From NCBI RefSeq assembly GCF_001562055.1, contig NZ_LLWE01000005.1:186001-250000 (forward strand): a DNA stretch of 64,000 nucleotides. The letters run 5' to 3'. A model generated the notes under the pieces. That model made no database searches and was not told where the DNA came from. It saw only the letters and a list, made by a program, of their open reading frames with translations. Origin of the DNA: Polycladidibacter stylochi. Its GTDB lineage: Bacteria; Pseudomonadota; Alphaproteobacteria; Rhizobiales; Stappiaceae. Below, piece after piece: positions 1-8,742 of the stretch (positions within the stretch are counted from its first letter, which is position 1; the number at the start of each line of letters is the position of its first letter). The translations under genes and the position numbers were made by a program.

Positions 1-135
1 AGCCCTCAAATTGGCAATCTGTGTGCTGGTGCAATTTTTTAAGATTTTATTTTCACGGCATATTGCATTTTAAGAGTTTTCGGTTGATAGGATTCGAGTT
101 GAATTTCTTTTTACCACTCTTACGGAGGGCGCGTT

Positions 136-654
136 TTGAAACACTTGAGCCTCAGTTTTCGCCAACTGGTTATGGGCTTTGCCGCTTTATTGCCATGCCT
201 GCTAACCGCGCCAAGCGTTTACGCTCAAGGTGAGCTTAAAAACGCCTTTCACGACTGGCAAATGCGCTGTGATACGCCGCCGGGTGCACAATCCGAGCAA
301 TGCGCCTTAATCCAGAATGTTTCGGCAGAAGATCGCGAGAATGTCGGTCTTTCGGTAATTGTTTTGAAAACAGCTGATAAACAGGGAACGATTTTACGCG
401 TCCTCGCTCCGCTTGGGGTTTTACTGCCATCACAACTCGGATTATTTATTGATTCAAAAGAAATTGGCAGCGCACCGTTTATTCGCTGTTTGCCAAATGG
501 CTGTGTGGCAGAAGTAATGTTACAACAACCATTGCTTGACCAGTTTAAAAAAGGTGAAAGTGCTACCTTTATCATTTTCCAAACACCTGAAGAAGGTATC
601 GGCATACCGATTTCACTTAGTGGTTTCTCTAAGGGTTACGAGAGCCTACCCTAA
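136..654 (+). CDS. IalB-family (invasion-associated locus B) exported protein
   Basis: The 172-residue product has a signal peptide ending near residue 30 (a positively charged start, a hydrophobic stretch, then VYA), so it is periplasmic or outer-membrane associated. The mature part follows the alphaproteobacterial IalB pattern: an early 'W..RC' segment with paired cysteines (MRCDTPPG and EQCALIQ) and a second pair in RCLPNGC, which probably form disulfides. IalB of Bartonella is linked to erythrocyte invasion, but the family is widespread in free-living Hyphomicrobiales and its molecular activity is unknown, so virulence should not be inferred. The start is TTG, chosen because ACGGAGG lies at 122-128 with good spacing. 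A strong terminator follows, so the gene is transcribed alone. Confidence 0.85.
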   Translation: MKHLSLSFRQLVMGFAALLPCLLTAPSVYAQGELKNAFHDWQMRCDTPPGAQSEQCALIQNVSAEDRENVGLSVIVLKTADKQGTILRVLAPLGVLLPSQLGLFIDSKEIGSAPFIRCLPNGCVAEVMLQQPLLDQFKKGESATFIIFQTPEEGIGIPISLSGFSKGYESLP

Positions 655-698
655 GAGTTTGCAGTTCACATTATAATCAGTCGTCATGATTAAACGTT

Positions 699-727
699 AA
701 GGGTCGCAGGGGCGGCCCTTTTTTATT
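699..727 (+). terminator. Rho-independent terminator after the IalB-family gene
   Basis: AAGGGTCG (699-706) pairs with CGGCCCTT (713-720), with one G-U pair and a 6-nt loop, followed by a T-rich run. It separates the IalB-family gene from tldD. Confidence 0.85.
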
Positions 728-869
728 ACTTGCGTTCATTATCATGCGCATAAACAGCTATTACTACACACAACCGTCTCTTTCTTATGCTCTTAGGTCG
801 TGGTGTTGCTTGATATTCGTAGGAAAATTAGCCACAAGTGAACGCATATGTTTTTCGAGGAGATAATGG

Positions 870-2294
870 ATGTCCAGCTTGCCCGAGAGCCTACTTGATT
901 CAGGTGAACTCAGCCTAGACGAAGCTTTAGAAGTAACCGCAAATGCGCTATCCGGGGCCGACGACGGTGAGCTTTTTGTTGAGTACAGCCAATCTGAAGC
1001 TCTGGTTTTTGACAATGGTAAGTTACGCTCCTCATCCTACAATAGTGGACAAGGTTTTGGCTTGCGTAGCGTTTGTGGTGAAGCAACAGGTTATGCCCAG
1101 TCTGGCGAGTTATCACTCGCCGCATTAAAGCGAGCTGCTGACGCGGTTTCGTCGGTTAAACTTGGGCATAGTGGCCAGTTATGTGTTGCTCCTGCAAGTG
1201 ATAACCACAAACTATATAGCAATGAGAACCCTCTAACTAGCCCTGACTTTGCCGAGAAAGTTGAACTGCTAAAGCAAATTGATGCTTATACTCGCGCTAA
1301 AGACCCGCGTGTAAAGCAAGTTACAGTTTCCATTTCCGGAAGTTGGCAAAAAATAGAGATTTTGCGTGCTTGCGGGCACCACATTCGTGATATTCGCCCG
1401 CTAGTGCGTATTGGTGTTTCTGTTGTTGTTGGCTCTGGAGACAAACAGGAAACCGGTAGCTATGGTATGGGCGGGCGTGAAGGCTTTAGTAAATTCATTG
1501 CCACGACATCATGGAAACATGCTGCCGATGAAGCAGTACGCCAAGCTCTTGTAAACCTTGACGCTATCCCAGCTCCTGCAGGTACATTCGATGTTGTACT
1601 TGGTAACGGCTGGAACGGTATTTTGCTGCACGAAGCCATTGGTCATGGCCTTGAAGGCGATGCCATTCGCATAAAAACCTCAGCATTTGCTGAACTCATG
1701 GGTGAGAAAATCGCCGCTGAGGGGGTGACCATTGTCGATGATGGCACGCTTGACCAACGGCGCGGCTCATTAAACTTTGACGATGAAGGCACGCCCACAC
1801 AGCGCACCACACTTATAGAAGACGGAAAACTTGTAGGGTTTATGCAAGATCGGCAAAATGCCCGTCTTATGGGGACTTTGAGTACTGGTAACGGACGACG
1901 CGAGTCCTATGCCCATGAGCCGATTCCACGTATGACCAACACCGTTATGTTGGGTGGAGACAAAGACCCGCAAGAAATCATCGAAAGTGTTCAAGACGGT
2001 GTTTACGCTGTTTCGTTTGGTGGCGGTCAAGTGGATACAACCTCAGGAAAATTTGTGTTCAACTGTACCGAGGCCTATAAAATCGAAGGGGGAAAGGTGA
2101 GCGCACCTCTTAAAGGAGCAATGCTCATCGGTAACGGCCCAGATGCACTGACACGTATTTCTATGATTGGTAATGATGAAGCTCTTGATCCGGGGGTTGG
2201 GACCTGCGGCAAGCAAGGGCAAGGTGTTCCTGTTGGTGTGGGGCAACCATCATTGCGTATTAATGCCATGACTGTTGGCGGCACAGCCGCTTAA
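870..2294 (+). CDS. tldD: Metalloprotease TldD
   Basis: TldD is the catalytic half of the TldD/TldE (PmbA) protease. In E. coli the pair processes microcin B17 and degrades the antitoxin CcdA, cutting unfolded peptides inside a closed chamber. The 474 residues match the family length. The zinc site is visible: HEAIGHG with H254, E255 and H259, and a likely third ligand in the C-terminal TCGKQGQG segment (near C446). The ATG at 870 is preceded by GAGGAG at 857-862. Its partner pmbA lies on the other strand at 10566-11909, so the subunits are not cotranscribed. No modified-peptide (RiPP) cluster is apparent beside it, so the substrate here is unknown. Confidence 0.96.
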   Translation: MSSLPESLLDSGELSLDEALEVTANALSGADDGELFVEYSQSEALVFDNGKLRSSSYNSGQGFGLRSVCGEATGYAQSGELSLAALKRAADAVSSVKLGHSGQLCVAPASDNHKLYSNENPLTSPDFAEKVELLKQIDAYTRAKDPRVKQVTVSISGSWQKIEILRACGHHIRDIRPLVRIGVSVVVGSGDKQETGSYGMGGREGFSKFIATTSWKHAADEAVRQALVNLDAIPAPAGTFDVVLGNGWNGILLHEAIGHGLEGDAIRIKTSAFAELMGEKIAAEGVTIVDDGTLDQRRGSLNFDDEGTPTQRTTLIEDGKLVGFMQDRQNARLMGTLSTGNGRRESYAHEPIPRMTNTVMLGGDKDPQEIIESVQDGVYAVSFGGGQVDTTSGKFVFNCTEAYKIEGGKVSAPLKGAMLIGNGPDALTRISMIGNDEALDPGVGTCGKQGQGVPVGVGQPSLRINAMTVGGTAA

Positions 2295-2678
2295 AATACC
2301 CAGGCGTGGCTTTCGGCCGGATTTTGATCTCACCCAAACTGACTAAGCCAATTTCAGGCTTCTACTTAATCATGGGTGTGAAAGTCCGGCCAATTGAGAG
2401 CAAAGCTTCACTTAAGTGACACGAAGCGCATTACTTCACTTTATATCTTTTCGCGGTTCAAGCTTGCCCACAGTTTAAGGCAGGAGTGTTTTTATATAAT
2501 GAACGCGCCTGTGCTGTCATACACTGACATAAAAATGAATTGCTCCGACATTATTCAAAGCTCAAACGGCTTTAAACGCATAAGTAGTTTTGCTTTACAG
2601 ACGGCTATGTTAATTATAGCGCCAATACATGCTTTGTATAAACTTTTGCTGTTTAAACGATACATAATGGAATAATTA
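2295..2678. other. tldD-antiporter intergenic region
   Basis: These 384 bases contain the inverted-repeat element at 2315-2391 (listed separately) and a possible short reading frame from ATG 2500 to 2675, 58 codons, with a weak AGGA upstream and a hydrophobic stretch near its end. The short frame has no recognisable homology, and I do not call it a gene. Confidence 0.5.
2315..2391 (+). ncRNA. Candidate structured RNA: nested three-stem hairpin
   Basis: Three nested complementary segments are visible. GGCCGGATTTT (2315-2325) pairs with AAAGTCCGGCC (2381-2391), 11 bp with one G-U. CACCCA (2331-2336) pairs with TGGGTG (2373-2378). AAGCC (2345-2349) pairs with GGCTT (2357-2361) over a 7-nt loop. 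No T tract follows on either side, so it is not a standard terminator. It starts 20 nt after the tldD stop and lies about 290 nt upstream of the antiporter gene. It could be a 3' UTR stability element, a 5' leader element, a small RNA or a small palindromic repeat. The strand is assumed from its neighbours. Confidence 0.4.
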
Positions 2679-4445
2679 ATGAGTGAGCCCAATTTGCCCA
2701 GTTATCTGGCCGAGACCCTAGCACTATTAAGCGCCTCAGTTATTGCGGTGCCGGTGGCCAAGCGCCTCGGGCTAGGCTCTGTTATCGGCTTTTTAATTGC
2801 CGGCATTGCACTTGGTCCTTTCGGCTTCAAACTCTTTCATGACCCCCACGATATTTTACATGTGGCAGAGCTGGGCGTGGTCTTGTTGTTGTTTGTTATC
2901 GGTCTTGAATTGGAACCTGCACGCCTTTGGAAAATGAAACGAGATATTTTCGGCCTTGGCAGCAGCCAAGTCATTATTTCCGGATGCCTGCTGGTGGGCT
3001 GTACTCTTTTGGCAGGCGCAAGTTTAAACGTCGCTCTGGTTACCGGATTCGGGCTTGCTTTATCTTCAACAGCATTTGCACTGCAAATACTACAGGAACG
3101 CGGGCACTTCAGTACGCCGTATGGTCAAAAAGCTTTTGGCATTTTACTTCTACAAGACATGGCTATTGTTCCGCTGTTGGCAATGGTCGCTTTGCTGGCA
3201 CCACGCCAAAGCGAGACAAACGGTAACGACATACTCTTTATTGTCAGCATTACTGTGGCTGCGGTGGCTTTTGTTTTGCTCAGCGGGCGCTACTTGCTCA
3301 ATCCGTTTTTTCAGTTGCTCGCACGTAGCAAAGCAAAAGAAATTATGTTGGCCGCAGCCCTGCTTGTTGCCTTGGGTAGCGCCAGCGTTATGCAAATGGT
3401 GGGCCTTTCCATGGCCTTGGGCGCATTCCTATCAGGCGTCATGTTGGCCGAAAGCAGTTTTCGCCATTCCCTTGAAGCAGACATCAACCCATTTCGTACC
3501 TTGCTCATGGGCCTGTTCTTCATGGGCGTTGGTATGGCACTACAATTAGATGTTGTGGCGAATAACTGGCAACTGGTGTTGTTTGGCGTTCTTGTGCTCA
3601 TGCTACTTAAAGGCGTGGTGATTTGGGTATTGGCGCGTCTGTTCGGTTCACCCAACTCTGATGCCCTACGAATTGCTGTTACTTTACCCCAAGGGGGAGA
3701 GTTTGCATTTGTGCTGTTTTCCTCTGCGGTTTCTACAGGAATTTTAACAGGCGATACCTCTAGTATCCTTACTGCTGTGGTCATTTTGAGTATGCTGTTC
3801 ACACCATTTGCCAGCTTTCTGCTCGATTTTGCCGCTTCCAAACTTAAAAGAGTTGGAACAAAATCCTCACGCATTGAAAGTTTCGATGATGCTACAGCAT
3901 CGGTACTGGTCATTGGTTATGGGCGTTTTGGGATGATGGTTTCGCAAATGCTTACGTCAGAGGGCATTGCAGTCACGGCTCTTGATAACCAGCCGGAGCG
4001 GATTTCTTACGCCCGCAAATACGGCATCCGGGTATATTATGGAGATGCCACTCGGCCTGATGTGCTCAAAGCCGCAGGCGGAGAAAACGCCAGTCTCATT
4101 GCTTTGTGCATCGAAAACGATCAGGTTATGAAACAGGCAATTGCGCTTATTCGTGATTCCTTTCCCAATGTGCCGTTGTTCTGCCGTGCTACCGATCGTG
4201 CGCATGCTTTAGAACTGACACGCATGGGGGTTGACTATCAAATCCGCGAAACTTTTGAATCTTCCATTGTGTTTGGTCGAAAAGCACTTGAGCAACTGGG
4301 GCTTCCCACGGACCGTATTGAACAGGTCGAGGCAGATGTTCGCCAACGTGATGATAAAAGACTAGAAAAGCAGTTAACCGGCGGTGACTTGGCGGGGGCT
4401 GATTACTTGCATATGCAGACACCTCGTGGCGAAAGTGAAGACTAG
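2679..4445 (+). CDS. Monovalent cation:proton antiporter, CPA2 family, with RCK domain (KefB/KefC/YbaL-like)
   Basis: This 588-residue membrane protein has an N-terminal CPA2 exchanger domain (about residues 1-380, roughly a dozen hydrophobic helices) and a cytoplasmic RCK_N/TrkA-N nucleotide-binding domain. The Rossmann glycine motif VIGYGRFG begins near residue 407. KefB and KefC exchange K+ for H+ and are gated by glutathione adducts; YbaL is a close relative of less certain role. The sequence does not show which subtype this is, so K+ efflux during electrophile or pH stress is inferred. It starts with ATG 27 nt after the preceding weak frame and is separated from the next gene by about 150 nt, so it is probably expressed alone. 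Confidence 0.9.
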   Translation: MSEPNLPSYLAETLALLSASVIAVPVAKRLGLGSVIGFLIAGIALGPFGFKLFHDPHDILHVAELGVVLLLFVIGLELEPARLWKMKRDIFGLGSSQVIISGCLLVGCTLLAGASLNVALVTGFGLALSSTAFALQILQERGHFSTPYGQKAFGILLLQDMAIVPLLAMVALLAPRQSETNGNDILFIVSITVAAVAFVLLSGRYLLNPFFQLLARSKAKEIMLAAALLVALGSASVMQMVGLSMALGAFLSGVMLAESSFRHSLEADINPFRTLLMGLFFMGVGMALQLDVVANNWQLVLFGVLVLMLLKGVVIWVLARLFGSPNSDALRIAVTLPQGGEFAFVLFSSAVSTGILTGDTSSILTAVVILSMLFTPFASFLLDFAASKLKRVGTKSSRIESFDDATASVLVIGYGRFGMMVSQMLTSEGIAVTALDNQPERISYARKYGIRVYYGDATRPDVLKAAGGENASLIALCIENDQVMKQAIALIRDSFPNVPLFCRATDRAHALELTRMGVDYQIRETFESSIVFGRKALEQLGLPTDRIEQVEADVRQRDDKRLEKQLTGGDLAGADYLHMQTPRGESED

Positions 4446-4489
4446 CTCCTACTCTTTGCCAAGATAGATACGCAAGCTATGTGCTGCAA

Positions 4490-4509
4490 CTCATGCGAAC
4501 CTGCGTGAG
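4490..4509 (+). other. Short hairpin between the antiporter and MATE genes
   Basis: CTCATGCG (4490-4497) can pair with TGCGTGAG (4502-4509), including two G-U pairs, over the loop AACC. No T run follows. It could be a weak terminator for the antiporter gene or a leader hairpin of the MATE gene; it may also have no function. Confidence 0.25.
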
Positions 4510-4598
4510 GGTAAACTAATGTGAGGGCTTTATTTACTAGACTTTACGCTTTTCTCTTCATATGCATAAGCAAGTTTCACTAGAAAGACATTGGTTAT

Positions 4599-6065
4599 AT
4601 GCCCCAAAAGACGTCTCAGTCGAACACCAGTAAAGCTGAAAAAGTAGATAAGAAGGCCAAGTTTACAACCGGATCGACCATGCGTCACGTTGTAACCATG
4701 ACTTCAACTGGATCAATCGGCCTGGTTGCTATTTTTCTGGTTGATTTCGCCAACCTCTTTTACATCTCGCAACTGGGCATTAATGAGCTGGCCGCGGCCA
4801 TTGGTTATGCTGGCACGATTTTGTTTTTTAGTACCGCTATCGGGATTGGGCTCTCCATTGCCGCCAGTGCGAATGTCTCGCGCCTTTTGGGAGCAGGAAA
4901 AACAGAAAGTGCCCGCTCAATGGCCGGGAGTGCACTGTTATCAACGGTGGTCATAGCACTTGTCATTGCCGCTATTATTTATCCGTACCTACCTGCTATT
5001 GTTGCTCTATTGGGCGCTCGGGGTACAACAGCACAATACAGTGTCGATTTCTTGCGCATTGTGATTCCCAGCATGCCGCTTCTTTGTCTTGGTATGAGCC
5101 TTTCTGCCCTGCTTAGAGCTGTTGGGGATGCGAAGCAGGCCATGACCTTGACCTTATTAGCCGGTATTACCACTGCCCTGCTCGACCCTATATTTATTTT
5201 TGTGTTTGATTTGGGCTTAACAGGGGCGGCGATCGTCTCAATAATCTCGCGCTGCATAATGGTGAGTCTAGGGCTTTATCTGGTTATTTATAAGCATGGT
5301 TTGCTCGCATGGCCTCAGAAACGAAATGTTTCGAGCGATATTCAAGCGCTCATGCGCATTGCCTTACCTGCAGTTTTGACCAATGTGGCAACTCCTGTTG
5401 GCAATGCATGGGTTACTTCCGAAATTGCTTCCTTTGGCAATGAAGCGGTTGCAGGCTGGGCGATTGTGGGCCGGGTTACACCCGTTGCTTTTGCTGCGCT
5501 TTTCGCACTTTCCGGTGCTATAGGACCAATTTTGGGGCAAAACCTTGGCGCACGTTTGTTTAAGCGTTTGAATATGGTACTTTCCGACGCCATCAAGTTC
5601 ATTATGGCTTATTCTCTAGTTGCCTGGACTGGTTTGTTTTTACTGCAAGACGTATTGGCAAACGCTTTTAATGCTCATGGCCAAGCTTACGATCTACTCA
5701 GCTTCTTTTGTAGTTTTGCTGCAGCCGGGTTTATTTTCAACGCCGCGCTTTTTGTCTCCAATGCAGCCTTCAACAATCTTGGATACCCGCTCTATTCCAC
5801 AGCGTTTAACTGGGCGCGGGCAACGCTTGGAACCATTCCGTTTACAATTATTGGTGCGCGGCTTTACGGCGCTGAGGGCGTATTGGCTGGTCAAGCTATT
5901 GGCGGTATTATATTTGGGTTGTTGGCACTGTTTGTATGCCGCAAAACAATTTCATGGATTGAAGCCAAGGACTCAAGCGGAGACTTACCACCACCCCCAA
6001 AACAAGGGTATTGGCGCATGGCACTTTCTGCATTCACATCAGGGAAAGGGGCTAGTGCAGGATAA
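4599..6065 (+). CDS. MATE-family efflux transporter
   Basis: The 488-residue product is almost wholly hydrophobic after a polar 30-residue N-terminus and shows the two-fold MATE repeat, with about 12 predicted helices. Recognisable segments include the helix 1 region 'VDFANLFYISQLG', the helix 2-3 region with 'GLSIAASANVSRLLGAG', and a repeat-2 counterpart around 'GPILGQNLGARLF'. MATE exporters expel organic cations, drugs or metabolites using Na+ or H+. Substrate and coupling ion cannot be read from the sequence. A short hydrophilic tail with PPPP follows the last helix. The DUF2093 gene follows after about 70 nt and may be cotranscribed. Confidence 0.92.
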   Translation: MPQKTSQSNTSKAEKVDKKAKFTTGSTMRHVVTMTSTGSIGLVAIFLVDFANLFYISQLGINELAAAIGYAGTILFFSTAIGIGLSIAASANVSRLLGAGKTESARSMAGSALLSTVVIALVIAAIIYPYLPAIVALLGARGTTAQYSVDFLRIVIPSMPLLCLGMSLSALLRAVGDAKQAMTLTLLAGITTALLDPIFIFVFDLGLTGAAIVSIISRCIMVSLGLYLVIYKHGLLAWPQKRNVSSDIQALMRIALPAVLTNVATPVGNAWVTSEIASFGNEAVAGWAIVGRVTPVAFAALFALSGAIGPILGQNLGARLFKRLNMVLSDAIKFIMAYSLVAWTGLFLLQDVLANAFNAHGQAYDLLSFFCSFAAAGFIFNAALFVSNAAFNNLGYPLYSTAFNWARATLGTIPFTIIGARLYGAEGVLAGQAIGGIIFGLLALFVCRKTISWIEAKDSSGDLPPPPKQGYWRMALSAFTSGKGASAG

Positions 6066-6134
6066 GGACTGGCCTTTTGCTGGTTCTGCCTTTATGTAGG
6101 CTCAACATATCTCTTTTGTATGCTAGGTGGCACA

Positions 6135-6356
6135 ATGAATCGTTTTAATAAACCCCAATTACCACAGGAGGCAAAACTGCTTTATCTGGATGCCGACTTT
6201 CAAGTCGAATCTCCTGGCAGCTTTGTACGTTGTGCAGTAACGGGCCAAAACATACCGCTTGACGACCTCAAATACTGGAGTGTCTCGCGCCAAGAAGCTT
6301 ATATTGATACGGATGCAGCCTTCAAGCGCTATCAAGAATGTGGCCAAACACCTTAA
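6135..6356 (+). CDS. DUF2093 family protein
   Basis: This small protein (73 residues) carries the conserved DUF2093 core: a 'YLDADFQV' segment, 'PGSFVRCAVTG', then 'IPLDDLKYWSV' and 'RQEAY'. The family is restricted to Alphaproteobacteria, has no known function, and commonly lies near lpxK, as here. I start it at ATG 6135 rather than the in-frame ATG at 6120, because AGGTGG at 6124-6129 is placed for 6135. The cysteine in 'VRCAVTG' is the only notable polar residue in the core. It converges with lpxK across a terminator. Confidence 0.85.
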   Translation: MNRFNKPQLPQEAKLLYLDADFQVESPGSFVRCAVTGQNIPLDDLKYWSVSRQEAYIDTDAAFKRYQECGQTP

Positions 6357-6397
6357 GAGCAAACCGCATCTGCTTAACTTGCGCTCCTAGAACCAAA

Positions 6398-6426
6398 GCG
6401 GCGGCCCATGTGCCGCCCTTTTGTAT
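6398..6426. terminator. Terminator between DUF2093 gene and lpxK
   Basis: GGCGGC (6400-6405) pairs with GCCGCC (6412-6417) over a 6-nt loop, followed by CTTTTGT on the plus strand. The two genes converge here, so the hairpin probably also serves lpxK, though the T tract is weaker on the minus strand. Confidence 0.75.
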
Positions 6427-6434
6427 TTCGCCAC

Positions 6435-7460
6435 TTATTTATTGCTATAGAGCTGATTGGGCAACAGGTCGATGGCATCGGCTAACGCTTTCCCATCATC
6501 CATTTTCATTTCAATTTCTAGAACTGCAGTTTTAGCCGTCAGTTTTGAAATCATGGTGTCTTCGTTGTGTTTTAAGCGTACAAAATCTTTAGATGTCGTG
6601 ACTGGCAGTAAATCGTGCTCAAGGGCTGCAAGGTACAAAGCCTCCGCCTCTTCCGTTGAAAAGGGGTGATGGTCGGGGAACTCGATGCGCTGTTTAATTG
6701 TTGCACCCGCCTCTTCTACCGAATTGAAGAACTTTTGCGGTCGGCCAATACCTGCGAAAGCCAGCACATCTTCACCATCAATACCACTTGTAAACATTGG
6801 TGCGATATGTGCTTGATCTGTTGCTATATTTTTTGCTTTCGCCCGATTGATGACAGCTGCAGAGCGCTTCGCCCCACCAACAGAAATAACGAGATCAGCT
6901 TTGGCCATTTGGGCCCACATCGGTGCCCGCAACGGACCGGCTGGTGTGCACAGTCCATTGCCTATGGCGGTTTCGGAATCCACGAGAATAATTGAGAGGT
7001 CTTTTTTAAGGGACGGGTTTTGAAAGCCATCATCCATGATAATGATCGTTGCCCCTAGCTGCTCTGCCAGTTTAGCACCCTTGGGTCGGTCTGCGCTTAC
7101 AATCGTCATGGCTTTTCGGGCCAAGAGTAGCGCTTCGTCACCCACATCAGTATATCGATGGCGCTTTACATCCACTTCTACAGGGCCTTTCAAACGGCCG
7201 CCATAACCGCGTAGTAGAAAAGCTGGGTTATGGCCCATTTTGTGCAAATGTTCCCATAACATCAGCGAGAATGGCGTCTTTCCGGTCCCACCAACTGTAA
7301 AGTTACCAACGCATATAACGGGGATAAAAGCAGAGGCTCTTGGTGCTTTAAACATACGCAGCCCGGAAATGAGCCCATAAAATAAAGAAAATGGAAATAG
7401 CAGGACAGCAGTTAACGAAGGCCATGTCCTCCACCAAAAGTCAGGGGCTTTTTTGAACAT
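6435..7460 (-). CDS. lpxK: Tetraacyldisaccharide 4'-kinase LpxK
   Basis: LpxK phosphorylates the 4' position of the tetraacyl-disaccharide to give lipid IVA at the inner face of the cytoplasmic membrane. The 341 residues contain an N-terminal membrane anchor (helix 'LTAVLLFPFSLFYGL'), the P-loop GGTGKT, and the family motif DDGFQN. I start it at ATG 7460, with GGGAG six bases upstream; an in-frame TTG at 7484 lacks a comparable site. The start overlaps the end of waaA by 20 nt, so the two steps of Kdo2-lipid A synthesis are translationally coupled. It is the last gene of a leftward run that also includes waaA and the DUF374 acyltransferase. Confidence 0.95.
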   Translation of the reverse strand: MFKKAPDFWWRTWPSLTAVLLFPFSLFYGLISGLRMFKAPRASAFIPVICVGNFTVGGTGKTPFSLMLWEHLHKMGHNPAFLLRGYGGRLKGPVEVDVKRHRYTDVGDEALLLARKAMTIVSADRPKGAKLAEQLGATIIIMDDGFQNPSLKKDLSIILVDSETAIGNGLCTPAGPLRAPMWAQMAKADLVISVGGAKRSAAVINRAKAKNIATDQAHIAPMFTSGIDGEDVLAFAGIGRPQKFFNSVEEAGATIKQRIEFPDHHPFSTEEAEALYLAALEHDLLPVTTSKDFVRLKHNEDTMISKLTAKTAVLEIEMKMDDGKALADAIDLLPNQLYSNK

Positions 7461-8742
7461 CAGCCTCTCCCTTTGCCCTAACAAAGCCCAACAGGTTTTC
7501 CAATTCTAGCACAACTTGTTGCAGTCCGCCCCTCCCTTGGGTCACAACTGCTTTTGCATTGTTGCTTTGCTCTTGTATTTGTTCAGGGTGCTGAAGAAAG
7601 CGCATGACAGAACTGGCCAGCTGGTCGCTGTTTTGAACCTTTGTCACTGCTGCGTTTTGCGCGAAATCTTCGTATACTTGTGCGAAGTTCTCTATGTGCG
7701 GCCCGGTGATAACTGCACAACCCATTTGCGCGGGTTCCATTGGGTTATGGCCACCGATTTCAACCAGTGACCCACCCATGAAAACCATTTTTGAAAGACA
7801 AAAGAAAACTCCAAGCTCGCCCAGCGTATCGGCAAAATAGACTTGTGTTGTTGCCGTTATTTTGTCCCCTTGCGCCCGCCGCGCACAGGGAAGCTGTTGT
7901 TTGAACTCGTTGAATAGCATCTGGCCGCGCTCAGGGTGGCGCGGCACGATTATTGTAAGTATGTCGGGGTAAACGGCTCTGATTTTCTGGTGAGCATTGA
8001 TTATTTCCTGCTCTTCTTTGGGATGCGTACTTGCTGCCAACCAGAGGGGGCGGTTGCCAATTTGCGCCTCCAGCTGCGCAAGGCTTCCCGTATCCATATG
8101 GAGCTCGTTACTATGGTACTTCAAATTGCCGATTGTTTTGGTACGCTTTGCTCCAAGTTGCGCAAAACGTGCAGCATCCTCGTTTGTTTGTGCGAGTACC
8201 AGCGTTACCGACTGAAAGATATCGCGGGTAAGAGATGGTAGTTTGAGCCAGTTGTCGCAAGAGCGCGCCGACATTCGCGCATTAACAATAACAAGGGGAA
8301 TTTTACGCTGCCGTAACTTAGTAAATGTTAGCGGCCATATTTCCGACTCAACTGTAATGGCGCATTGCGGTTGCCAATAATTGAGGAACCTATCCAGCGC
8401 TGCGGGCGTATCATAGGGTACAAACTGGTGAATGACATGCTCGGGTGCGCGTTGCTCGGCTACGCGACTTGAGGTCAATGTGCCGGTGGTGAGTAATACT
8501 CCATAACCCATTTCACCAAGGCGGTGAAGAAGGGGGAGAACAGCATTTGTTTCACCAACACTCGCGGCATGAACCCAAACAAGTGGTCCTTGTGGGCGGG
8601 TTTGCGAGGCATAGCCAAAACGCTCATTTCGACGGCTACTGTCTTCTTTCCCCTTGCTTACACGATAGCTATATAAGGCATGTAGAAACGGCGGCATTAT
8701 GTAGCCAAGTGCCTGATAGCAACGCAGGTACATAGATGTCAC
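7441..8742 (-). CDS. waaA: 3-deoxy-D-manno-octulosonic acid (Kdo) transferase WaaA
   Basis: WaaA adds Kdo residues from CMP-Kdo to lipid IVA at the cytoplasmic side of the inner membrane. The 433-residue product has the N-terminal membrane-associated region, the GT30 signature 'PLVWVHAASVGETNA' (acceptor base in the E of GET), 'ESEIWP' and the C-terminal nucleotide-sugar region with 'GGSLVEIGGHNPMEPA'. The GTG start at 8742 overlaps the stop of the upstream DUF374 gene (GTGA), which suggests coupling; an ATG three codons further in is an alternative. Whether one or two Kdo units are added cannot be read from the sequence. Confidence 0.96.
   Translation of the reverse strand: MTSMYLRCYQALGYIMPPFLHALYSYRVSKGKEDSSRRNERFGYASQTRPQGPLVWVHAASVGETNAVLPLLHRLGEMGYGVLLTTGTLTSSRVAEQRAPEHVIHQFVPYDTPAALDRFLNYWQPQCAITVESEIWPLTFTKLRQRKIPLVIVNARMSARSCDNWLKLPSLTRDIFQSVTLVLAQTNEDAARFAQLGAKRTKTIGNLKYHSNELHMDTGSLAQLEAQIGNRPLWLAASTHPKEEQEIINAHQKIRAVYPDILTIIVPRHPERGQMLFNEFKQQLPCARRAQGDKITATTQVYFADTLGELGVFFCLSKMVFMGGSLVEIGGHNPMEPAQMGCAVITGPHIENFAQVYEDFAQNAAVTKVQNSDQLASSVMRFLQHPEQIQEQSNNAKAVVTQGRGGLQQVVLELENLLGFVRAKGEADVQKSP

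Noticed and set aside
2500-2675. 58-codon frame between tldD and the antiporter gene
   Set aside because: Weak ribosome site and no homology; kept only as a note in the intergenic entry.
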